Assembly: GCA_009786295.1 (NCBI GenBank) | Contig: WQTN01000075.1 | Coordinates: 1 to 5,544 of the forward strand | DNA from: Methanomassiliicoccaceae archaeon | Lineage (GTDB): Archaea; Thermoplasmatota; Thermoplasmata; Methanomassiliicoccales; Methanomethylophilaceae | DNA: 5,544 nt | Direction of reading: 5' to 3' | Part shown: piece by piece, positions 1 through 5,391 of the stretch | Layout: the number at the start of each line of letters is the position of its first letter | Position numbering within the stretch: position 1 is the first letter of the stretch | Notes under the pieces: generated by a model | Told to the model about the DNA's origin: nothing | The model's database searches: none | Seen by the model: the letters and a program-made list of their open reading frames with translations, nothing else | Position numbers and translations under genes: made by a program

Positions 1-645
1 CATGTCCGGAGATATCAGGTCCCCAGACGATGTTGGGTCCGCCATCCACATGACGGTCGCGCCGGACTCGATCATCTTGTTCTGCAGCGCAGTGACGAAC
101 GGCGCCGACTTCTTTATCAGTTTCTTTGCGACATCCGGGTCCATCATCGTCATCATGATCATGTTCTCCACTCCCATGAGATAGCCCGCCGTGGTGATCG
201 GTCCCCAGGACAGCCCACATATGTGTAGATCTTCATCCAATATCCTGCTGGTCTCTTTCAATCCTTCCACCATGACCTGCGTGAATTGAGGGCAGTCCTT
301 CGCTATGTTCGGATCGAACAATGCCAGCCCGTCGATGTCCTCCGCATCCTCCACCGGATGTGCCTTGACGAATCCGTAATCGTCCTCAGGGAATCTCACG
401 TCCATTCCGATATCGGCGAACGGTACCTGCGAATCCAGGACAGGCTTGACAAAATCGGACAGCGTCTTCATGGCGTAGTCCACCGAGACCTTTGCAGAGA
501 TCTTCGGGTCCCTTCTTGCCTGCTCGACAGTGAATCCGGCGCTCCTTGCGGCCGTTACCAGCGCGAAATTGTTGACAGGTGTCCTGTCTGTAACCTCATG
601 ATCAAGCGCAGCCCTTATGCATTCGCGGTGTCCGGCATCTTTCAT
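1..645 (-). CDS. MtaA/MtbA-like methylcobamide methyltransferase (UroD family), N-terminal part, cut by left edge
   Basis: The minus-strand reading frame from ATG at 645 runs open to base 1, giving 215 residues without a stop. It resembles the uroporphyrinogen decarboxylase superfamily branch that contains MtaA/MtbA, cytoplasmic enzymes that move a methyl group from a corrinoid protein to coenzyme M. Visible support: an N-terminal helix with ECIRAALDHEVTDRTPV (residues 9-25, the family's 'R.. AAL.G...DR.PV' opening), a GLSWGPITTAGYLMGVE segment (144-160, the 'GPfT.aayL.g.E' block) and ADPTSSGDLISPDM at the cut end (202-215), matching 'ADP.aSpDL.SPd' of MtaA. Families are about 340 residues long, so roughly the last third, including the zinc ligands (HxCG...C), lies off the window. 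The start is fixed by a GAGGGA Shine-Dalgarno 5 bases upstream. It follows deoxyhypusine synthase by 43 bases. Whether it acts on CoM, another thiol or a different methyl carrier cannot be decided from this part. Confidence 0.8.
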   Translation of the reverse strand, partial: MKDAGHRECIRAALDHEVTDRTPVNNFALVTAARSAGFTVEQARRDPKISAKVSVDYAMKTLSDFVKPVLDSQVPFADIGMDVRFPEDDYGFVKAHPVEDAEDIDGLALFDPNIAKDCPQFTQVMVEGLKETSRILDEDLHICGLSWGPITTAGYLMGVENMIMMTMMDPDVAKKLIKKSAPFVTALQNKMIESGATVMWMADPTSSGDLISPDM

Positions 646-650
646 CTTTA

Positions 651-656
651 TCCCTC
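651..656 (-). promoter_or_regulatory. Shine-Dalgarno site for the MtaA/MtbA-like gene
   Basis: On the minus strand GAGGGA lies 5 bases before ATG 645. An upstream in-frame-looking ATG at about 669 runs into a TAA just before the true start, so this site decides the start codon. Confidence 0.6.
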
Positions 657-688
657 TTTTGTATCCTTCATCGCGCTGACAGCAGATA

Positions 689-1630
689 TCAGATCCTGCT
701 GATGACCCCTGCGTATATCATTGGCAGGGTTATGGTGGCATCGCCTTCCACAGTCATCTTCTTTGCGTCTGCCTTCACTTTGCCCCACGACACCGCCTCT
801 CTGATGCGTGCGCCGGAGAGTGAGCCGTCATATTCCTCGGCTGTGGTAAGATATATGCAGTAATCCAGGCCGCCTCTGAACTGGCTCCACCATATCACAT
901 GGTGTTTGGATATCCCTCCGCCGACGATGAGCGCTCCCGTCCTCTTCGCATTGTTGGTCATCTCGCTCAGCATCTGCTCATCGGCAAAGAGGTCTATGCG
1001 CAGTTTCCTGTGCGTCTGATAGTACATCCAGAGCTGGCATCCGAAGGACCCATCCGTTATCCCCGGGACGACGATGGGGATCTTTCTCTTATGGCACTGG
1101 TAAAGAAGGCTGTCCTCGTTTTTCAGTCTCGAGCCCACTGCATCTATTATCTCATGGGTCGCCATGGACTGGGCATCGGCGAATATCTCGTCGAACATCG
1201 GAAGGAGCTTCTCTTCAAGCACGATGCCGTAGCACTCGTCCGGAACGAGGACGTTCCCGAGCCTGCTGATCTCATGTTCTTCTCTCAGCATCTCGTCGTC
1301 CATCATGAAATCCCCCTTGTAATATGCGGCATATGTCCTTGAGAGGTCGTGGTCGAGCGTGCCGCAGGTCGTGATGATCAGGTCAACGAGCCCGTTCTTT
1401 ACCATATCAACGATCACTCCTCTGGTCCCCGTCGCCATTATGCACGCCGGAAATGAAAGTATCTTCAGACAGTCCTTGTCCTTCGCCATGGCTTCCGCGA
1501 TGTTCGTAGCATCCGCTAGCTTCTGGGCGGTGAATCCCCCTGCCTCTCCCATTGCTCTCAGCAATTGGTCCGCGGACATGTTCTTCGTTATTTTGATGTC
1601 CTTTACCGGAATAAGTTCTAGGTCTGTCAT
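689..1630 (-). CDS. dys: Deoxyhypusine synthase
   Basis: NAD-dependent cytoplasmic enzyme that transfers the 4-aminobutyl group of spermidine to one lysine of translation factor aIF5A, the first step of hypusine formation. The 313-residue product shows the family blocks in order: AGGFTAQKLADA (30-41), LSFPACIMATGTRG (58-71), TTCGTLDHDLSR (87-98), YYKGDFMMDD (103-112), VPGITDGSFGCQLW (188-201), GGGISKHHVIWW (237-248) and TTAEEYDGSLSGARIREAV (262-280). K242 in SKHH is the expected lysine that forms the covalent intermediate. Length suits archaeal members. The frame is open back to an ATG at 1714, but ATG 1630 is preferred: the added 28 residues look unlike the family, an AAAGGT Shine-Dalgarno lies 7 bases before 1630, and a TATA box falls inside the extension. 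The stop is TGA. The downstream methyltransferase-like gene has no clear TATA of its own and may be co-transcribed; a shared function is not implied. Confidence 0.95.
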   Translation of the reverse strand: MTDLELIPVKDIKITKNMSADQLLRAMGEAGGFTAQKLADATNIAEAMAKDKDCLKILSFPACIMATGTRGVIVDMVKNGLVDLIITTCGTLDHDLSRTYAAYYKGDFMMDDEMLREEHEISRLGNVLVPDECYGIVLEEKLLPMFDEIFADAQSMATHEIIDAVGSRLKNEDSLLYQCHKRKIPIVVPGITDGSFGCQLWMYYQTHRKLRIDLFADEQMLSEMTNNAKRTGALIVGGGISKHHVIWWSQFRGGLDYCIYLTTAEEYDGSLSGARIREAVSWGKVKADAKKMTVEGDATITLPMIYAGVISRI

Positions 1631-1637
1631 TTCAATA

Positions 1638-1643
1638 ACCTTT
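1638..1643 (-). promoter_or_regulatory. Shine-Dalgarno site choosing the deoxyhypusine synthase start
   Basis: On the minus strand AAAGGT lies 7 bases before ATG 1630. No comparable site precedes the alternative ATG at 1714. Confidence 0.5.
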
Positions 1644-1665
1644 CCTTTCACTCCAAGTATTGCAT

Positions 1666-1673
1666 CATATAAA
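1666..1673 (-). promoter_or_regulatory. TATA box for deoxyhypusine synthase
   Basis: Minus-strand TTTATATG is one base from the archaeal TTTATATA consensus. Transcription would be expected to start about 25 bases downstream, near 1643-1646, leaving a leader of about 15 bases that contains the Shine-Dalgarno before ATG 1630. It lies inside the longer open frame starting at 1714, which argues that this longer start is not used. Confidence 0.6.
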
Positions 1674-1760
1674 ATCTGTCGGTGGACTGCGACGGCGCCT
1701 CCATAGCTGAGCATGGGATATCTAGCGCCGTCTTTCGCTGCGGTCTCCGCGGGGCAGTAA

Positions 1761-1768
1761 TATTATAC
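1761..1768 (+). promoter_or_regulatory. Probable TATA box for the MetV-like gene
   Basis: An AT-rich island (TAATATTATACAT, 1758-1770) in GC-rich surroundings sits 25-31 bases before the candidate start codons at 1790 and 1796. That is the distance expected between a TATA box and a transcription start, so the mRNA is probably leaderless or nearly so; no Shine-Dalgarno is seen. Confidence 0.5.
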
Positions 1769-1795
1769 ATGTGCAAAGATTTCTAAGATGTGTTG

Positions 1796-2257
1796 ATGGT
1801 ATTACGGGACAGGCCCTATTCGGAACTGAAGGATGACCTTATCGGAAAGAAGGTCGTCATATGGACGTGCAACACGTGTGCCAGACTGTGTTTTGACATA
1901 GGCGGGACGGAATCAGCCGAGAGGCTCGCGGCCGCATTGAGGGATGACGGCATAGAAGTGTTGGGGGTGCTGCACACGACCGCCTCTTGCATCGAGAAAA
2001 AGGTCGTTGAGAAATACGACAAAGAACTGTTCGGGCAGGCCGACATTGTCCTTTCGCTCACATGCAACATAGGGGCGCTCTGCGCGGAAAGATCGTTTAA
2101 AATAAAGGTCTTCAACCCTATCGCCACAGTGGGGGCCGGGTTCATCGGGGAAGGCAGAAGGATATTCATCTGCGAGGAAAAGAACGGCGGACTTGCCGTA
2201 AAAGAGCTTTCTGAAATAGCTGAAGAAAAGGGCCTCTGGTGCGGTCCGTACGCTTGA
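1796..2257 (+). CDS. Shortened MetV-like protein (methylene-THF reductase C-terminal domain family)
   Basis: A 153-residue soluble, cysteine-rich protein. It resembles MetV, the small metal-binding partner of MetF in acetogen-type methylene-tetrahydrofolate reductase (methylene-THF to methyl-THF). Matching blocks are VVIWTCNTCARLCFDIGG (20-37, the MetV 'CxxCxxxC...GG' opening), an E..AAALR segment (42-49), C65, ADIVLSLTCNIGALCAE (82-98, like 'aDavlsL.CGvGvq..ae') and VFNPIATVGAGFIG (105-118, like 'vyPalNT.f.G'). Cysteines are at 25, 28, 32, 65, 90, 96, 126 and 149. True MetV proteins are about 200 residues and end in a second cysteine cluster closing with LLNGPCGG; here that part is absent and the chain ends GLWCGPYA. 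ATG 1796 is chosen; GTG 1790 and TTG 1793 are in-frame alternatives. It is divergent from deoxyhypusine synthase, and no MetF gene is visible. Family placement is fairly sure; the reaction is unknown, and it could be a folate or corrinoid accessory protein instead. Confidence 0.7.
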   Translation: MVLRDRPYSELKDDLIGKKVVIWTCNTCARLCFDIGGTESAERLAAALRDDGIEVLGVLHTTASCIEKKVVEKYDKELFGQADIVLSLTCNIGALCAERSFKIKVFNPIATVGAGFIGEGRRIFICEEKNGGLAVKELSEIAEEKGLWCGPYA

Positions 2258-2286
2258 TGGCAGCCCCATATCCAATACCTTTAACC

Positions 2287-2294
2287 ATTAAATA
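2287..2294 (+). promoter_or_regulatory. hppA: Probable TATA box for hppA
   Basis: ATTAAATA in an AT-rich stretch after the MetV-like stop codon. Transcription would start near 2315, giving a leader of about 23 bases that carries the Shine-Dalgarno. The match to consensus is moderate, and some read-through from the gene upstream is possible because no terminator is seen at 2258-2286. Confidence 0.45.
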
Positions 2295-2321
2295 GAAGAA
2301 ATAGGTATAGGATTCTTTAAA

Positions 2322-2328
2322 GAGGGGT
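2322..2328 (+). promoter_or_regulatory. hppA: Strong Shine-Dalgarno for hppA
   Basis: GAGGGGT lies 9 bases before ATG 2338. It fixes the start of the pyrophosphatase and suggests efficient translation. Confidence 0.6.
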
Positions 2329-2337
2329 TAAACCAAA

Positions 2338-4518
2338 ATGATAGACATACTGGATTTAAACAATATGCTCTTCATGATCCCCATCGCCGCGGTCGTCGCG
2401 TTGCTTTTCGCTGTGTATTTCTTCAGGAACATCTGGTCGAGAGACAAGGGTACTCCTGAGATGCAGAAGATATCCGACGCGATCGAGACCGGCGCCATGG
2501 CATACCTCAGGCGTCAGTACAAGACGATAGGGATCATCAGCATAATCTTGGCGATCGTGATAGCGGTTGTTGGCTTCGCCGTAGGCGGAGACATAGCCAA
2601 ATATCTCAACTATAAAGTGGCCGTTGCCTTCCTCATCGGAGCCGGTTTCTCCATCCTTTCGGGATACATTGGGATGAAGGTATCGGTCAACGCCAACATA
2701 AGAACTGCCAGCGCCGCAAGGAAATCGTTCAACGATGCCTTCGTGTGCTCGTTCCGCGGAGGAGCGATATCGGGAATCGCGGTGTCACTGCTCTCTCTGG
2801 GCGGACTTTTCGCCGTGGTCGTTGCTTACAACGCATTCATCGGCGGAGACAGCATGACACCCACGCTTCACGCCGTTGTCGGATATGCATTCGGAGCATC
2901 ATTCGCTGCTCTGTTCGCCCAGCTCGGCGGCGGCATATACACCAAGGCCGCCGATGTCGGAGCGGACCTTGTCGGAAAGGTCGAGGCCGGGATACCGGAG
3001 GACGACCCGAGGAACCCTGCGGTCATCGCAGACCTTGTGGGAGACAATGTGGGAGACTGCGCGGGCCGCGGTGCGGACATATTCGAGTCTACCGCAGCGG
3101 AGATCATCGGATCGATGATCATCGGAACGGCGGTCGTAGCTCTGGCACCCAGCACAATGTCGGACAACTGGATCTTCCTGCCGCTGGTACTCATGGCCTT
3201 CGGGCTTATTGCGTCCCTCATCGGGATCAGCATCGTCCGCATAAAGGATGACGACGGAGATGTCATCAAGGCGCTCAACATCGGGTATTACCTTACAATC
3301 GCTCTCGTGCTTGTGTTCCTTGCGATCACAACATATATGCTGTTGCACGAAGAGACCGACGGGTGGTACTTCTACTTCGGATGCGGAGTAGTGGGAATTG
3401 CTCTCGGACTTGCGATCGTGTACCTTACACAATACTACACAGGCGACCACAGACCGGTGAAGCAGATAGCGCAGTCATCTGAGACTGGACCTGCCACCAA
3501 CGTGATCTACGGGATTTCCATGGGAATGGAATCCACAGTGCTTCCGATGATCTGCATCGCGATAGCCATCATTGCCACATACGTCCTTGGCAACGCCGCG
3601 GACCCTAACGGAGGCGGCCTTTTCGACGGCGTCTCCACATACGGCCTGTACGGCACCGCGGTCGGTACCATAGCAATGCTTGCCTCTTCCGCATTCATAC
3701 TTGCGGAGGACACCTTCGGACCGATCACAGACAACGCAGGCGGTATCGCCGAGATGTCCGACCAGCCCGAAGATGTCAGAAAGAGGACCGACAAGCTAGA
3801 CTCTGCCGGTAACACCACCAAAGCTCTGACGAAGGGATACGCCATGGCCTCTGCGGCCCTTGCTGCATTCCTGCTTTTCGCAGCGTTCTTCGAGATCGTT
3901 GCCGAGATAACAGGTCAGCCGCTCGTTGATGTGTTCAACGTCAACCTCGGAGACCCGCTGATATTCGTCGGCGGCCTCATCGGCATAGTGCTTGTGGCGT
4001 TCTTCGCCTCTCTTGCCATCCGCGCCGTCGGTACAGCCGCCGGCGAGATGATCGAAGAGGTGCGCAGACAGTTCCGCGAGGACCCTGGAATAATGGAAGG
4101 GACATCCGACCCCGATTACGCTAAGTGTGTCGACATAGCGACACGCGGCGCTCTCAAGGCAATGGTCGTCCCGGCCCTGCTCCCGATACTCGTACCGGTA
4201 GTGTTCGGTATCATATACCGTTTCATATTCCCCGAGATAGCCTACATGGCGGTCGGGGCGCTCATAATGGTCGGTACCGGCATCGGCATCTTCATGGCGA
4301 ACTTCCTCAACAACGGAGGAGGCGCCTGGGACAATGCGAAGAAGTACATCGAGAGCGGCAACCACGGCGGGAAGAAATCCCCTGCGCATGCCGCAGCGGT
4401 GGTAGGAGACACCGTCGGAGATCCTTTCAAGGACACCGCGGGACCGTCCATACACGTGCTCGTGAAACTGCTGTCCACGATCTGCTTGGTAACAGCAGTG
4501 CTCTTCGTGGTCATTTAA
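2338..4518 (+). CDS. hppA: Membrane-bound proton-translocating pyrophosphatase, K+-independent type
   Basis: Integral membrane enzyme that couples hydrolysis of pyrophosphate to ion pumping across the cytoplasmic membrane, recovering energy from biosynthesis. The 726 residues contain about 16 hydrophobic segments (first at 10-28, last at 706-726), the family architecture. Pyrophosphate/Mg-binding motifs are present: DVGADLVGK (206-214), DNVGDCAGRGADIFES (236-251), EDTFGPITDNAGG (457-469) and GDTVGDPFKDTAGPS (690-704). The cation-dependence site reads GNTTKALTKG (491-500): K495 and T498 replace the Ala/Gly pair of K+-dependent enzymes, so this member should need no K+. Known K+-independent members pump H+, hence the H+ assignment. 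E250 occupies the helix-6 glutamate position used in ion coupling (aligned by eye with E246 of the Thermotoga enzyme). The gene is complete, with its own promoter, a strong Shine-Dalgarno, a TAA stop and a hairpin behind it, so it is probably transcribed alone. Confidence 0.97.
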   Translation: MIDILDLNNMLFMIPIAAVVALLFAVYFFRNIWSRDKGTPEMQKISDAIETGAMAYLRRQYKTIGIISIILAIVIAVVGFAVGGDIAKYLNYKVAVAFLIGAGFSILSGYIGMKVSVNANIRTASAARKSFNDAFVCSFRGGAISGIAVSLLSLGGLFAVVVAYNAFIGGDSMTPTLHAVVGYAFGASFAALFAQLGGGIYTKAADVGADLVGKVEAGIPEDDPRNPAVIADLVGDNVGDCAGRGADIFESTAAEIIGSMIIGTAVVALAPSTMSDNWIFLPLVLMAFGLIASLIGISIVRIKDDDGDVIKALNIGYYLTIALVLVFLAITTYMLLHEETDGWYFYFGCGVVGIALGLAIVYLTQYYTGDHRPVKQIAQSSETGPATNVIYGISMGMESTVLPMICIAIAIIATYVLGNAADPNGGGLFDGVSTYGLYGTAVGTIAMLASSAFILAEDTFGPITDNAGGIAEMSDQPEDVRKRTDKLDSAGNTTKALTKGYAMASAALAAFLLFAAFFEIVAEITGQPLVDVFNVNLGDPLIFVGGLIGIVLVAFFASLAIRAVGTAAGEMIEEVRRQFREDPGIMEGTSDPDYAKCVDIATRGALKAMVVPALLPILVPVVFGIIYRFIFPEIAYMAVGALIMVGTGIGIFMANFLNNGGGAWDNAKKYIESGNHGGKKSPAHAAAVVGDTVGDPFKDTAGPSIHVLVKLLSTICLVTAVLFVVI

Positions 4519-4532
4519 ACACATTCAGCCAA

Positions 4533-4560
4533 GCGGGCGAAAGCCCGCCTCTCTTTTATT
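4533..4560 (+). terminator. Hairpin with T-rich tail after hppA
   Basis: A perfect 6-bp GC stem (GCGGGC at 4533-4538 pairing with GCCCGC at 4543-4548) closed by a GAAA tetraloop is followed by CTCTCTTTTATT. It begins 15 bases after the hppA stop and ends before the rpo7 promoter, so it probably ends the hppA transcript. Archaea mainly need the T-rich tract; the hairpin may also protect the 3' end. Confidence 0.7.
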
Positions 4561-4585
4561 AATACACATATAGGCGTAAGATGGG

Positions 4586-4593
4586 TTTATATA
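4586..4593 (+). promoter_or_regulatory. Consensus TATA box for the rpo7-spt4 operon
   Basis: TTTATATA is an exact match to the archaeal consensus. Its centre lies about 40 bases before ATG 4630, so transcription should start near 4614-4616, giving a short leader that contains GAGG at 4619-4622, 7 bases before the start codon. Confidence 0.75.
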
Positions 4594-4629
4594 CGATAGC
4601 TTTAATCCCTGCATCCAAGAGGACCTGCC

Positions 4630-5199
4630 ATGTATATGTTGACAGAGGCCGAAAGGATCGTAAGGATCCCGCCATCGGAACTTAATGAAGATATCGAGAA
4701 AGTAATCGATGCCCTTACTTGGGACTCGTTCGAAGGAAAGATGGGGGTAGACAAAGATGTGACCGTTCTCATAAAGAACGTCAGGCCTATCGGACCGGGG
4801 CGCATCGTTCACGGCGACGGCGCTGTGTACCAGACAGTAAAATATGAGCAAGTCGTGTTCAAGCTCAAAGACAACGAGATAATCAAAGGCGTAGTGGTGG
4901 AGATCCTCAAATTCGGCGCTTTCGTAAGATTCGGGCCGCTTGACGGCCTCCTTCATATAAGCCAGGTAATGGACGACCGCGTCGACATAGACGAATCGAA
5001 CCAGAGGCTCGTCGGAAAAGAGAGCGGAAGGAGCCTGTCGGTGGGAGACATCGTAAAGGCAAGGGTCATAAGCATAGACCTCAATGAAAAGAACCCTCAG
5101 GACAGCAAGATCGGGCTGACAATGCGCCAGCCCGGACTCGGAAAACTACAGTGGCTTGAGGAAGAGCAGAAGAACAAACAGCCAAAAGGTGACGAGTGA
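4630..5199 (+). CDS. rpo7: DNA-directed RNA polymerase subunit Rpo7 (RpoE')
   Basis: Archaeal counterpart of eukaryotic Rpb7. With Rpo4 it forms the stalk of RNA polymerase, which binds emerging RNA and assists open-complex formation and processivity. The 189 residues have the usual two-part layout: an N-terminal tip domain (1-80) with RIPPSEL (12-18), WDSFEGKMG (31-39) and the IVHGDGAVYQTVKYE stretch (59-73); then an S1 RNA-binding domain (about 82-165) with GVVVEILKFGAFVRFGPLDG (87-106), LLHISQVMDD (107-116), SVGDIVKARVISID (137-150) and the family-typical ending KIGLTMRQPGLGKLQW (160-175). A charged tail follows. GAGG 7 bases upstream supports ATG 4630; Met3 is an alternative. It is first in an operon with spt4, overlapping it by one base, the arrangement common in archaea. 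Nothing is abnormal. Confidence 0.97.
   Translation: MYMLTEAERIVRIPPSELNEDIEKVIDALTWDSFEGKMGVDKDVTVLIKNVRPIGPGRIVHGDGAVYQTVKYEQVVFKLKDNEIIKGVVVEILKFGAFVRFGPLDGLLHISQVMDDRVDIDESNQRLVGKESGRSLSVGDIVKARVISIDLNEKNPQDSKIGLTMRQPGLGKLQWLEEEQKNKQPKGDE
5187..5192 (+). promoter_or_regulatory. spt4: Shine-Dalgarno choosing the spt4 start
   Basis: AGGTGA, an excellent match to the 16S rRNA tail, lies inside the rpo7 coding end and 6 bases before ATG 5199. The alternative GTG at 5196 would leave only 3 bases, so ATG 5199 is preferred. Confidence 0.6.
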
Positions 5200-5390
5200 T
5201 GACAGGGCCGGTATACAGAGCATGCAAACAGTGCAACTACCTGTCTGAATCGGACACATGCCCCCGCTGCGGAGGCCACACCTCAAAGGACTGGCAGGGA
5301 TTCATTGCAGTGGTGGACTTCGAGAGGTCCGATATCGCCAAAAGAATGGGGATAGTTGCCAACGGCAGATATGCCCTGAAGGTCCGCTGA
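5199..5390 (+). CDS. spt4: Transcription elongation factor Spt4 (RpoE'')
   Basis: Small zinc protein that pairs with Spt5 (the NusG homologue); the dimer sits over the RNA polymerase clamp and raises processivity. The 63-residue product is of normal archaeal length. Four cysteines form the zinc site: C9 and C12 (ACKQCNYL) and C21 and C24 (TCPRCGG). The rest, DWQGFIAVVDFERSDIAKRM (residues 31-50), is the Spt5-binding fold with the family's 'W.G.v.i.d...S.iAk.lgi...G.yAlkVR' pattern, ending exactly at KVR. The start overlaps the rpo7 stop by one base (TGATG), and the next gene begins one base after the spt4 stop, so translation of the three genes is probably coupled. Confidence 0.95.
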   Translation: MTGPVYRACKQCNYLSESDTCPRCGGHTSKDWQGFIAVVDFERSDIAKRMGIVANGRYALKVR

Positions 5391-5391
5391 T

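Noticed and set aside
217..228. HICG (residues 141-144) in the methyltransferase-like protein looks like the zinc motif HxCG of MtaA/MtbA.
   Set aside because: It sits directly before the WGPITTAGYL block, about 80 residues too early; the aligned position in MtaA is the 'GG.EGPvT' strand. The real zinc motif would be off the left edge.
899..1342. Plus-strand open frame of 147 codons opposite deoxyhypusine synthase.
   Set aside because: It lies wholly inside a strongly conserved gene on the other strand, has no recognisable family features and no promoter, so it is a shadow frame.
1769..1786. Five-codon ORF (ATG 1769 to TAA 1784) before the MetV-like gene, a possible leader peptide.
   Set aside because: It begins inside the TATA box, so it should lie upstream of the transcription start.
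2338..4518. Na+-pumping pyrophosphatase as the identity of HppA.
   Set aside because: The K495/T498 pair marks the K+-independent group, whose known members pump H+; the E250 position alone does not separate the two.
3796..4524. Long minus-strand open frame (242 codons) opposite the end of hppA.
   Set aside because: It is antisense to conserved pyrophosphatase motifs, its composition (many His, Tyr, Arg, Cys) is typical of a reverse-frame shadow, and no start signals are seen.
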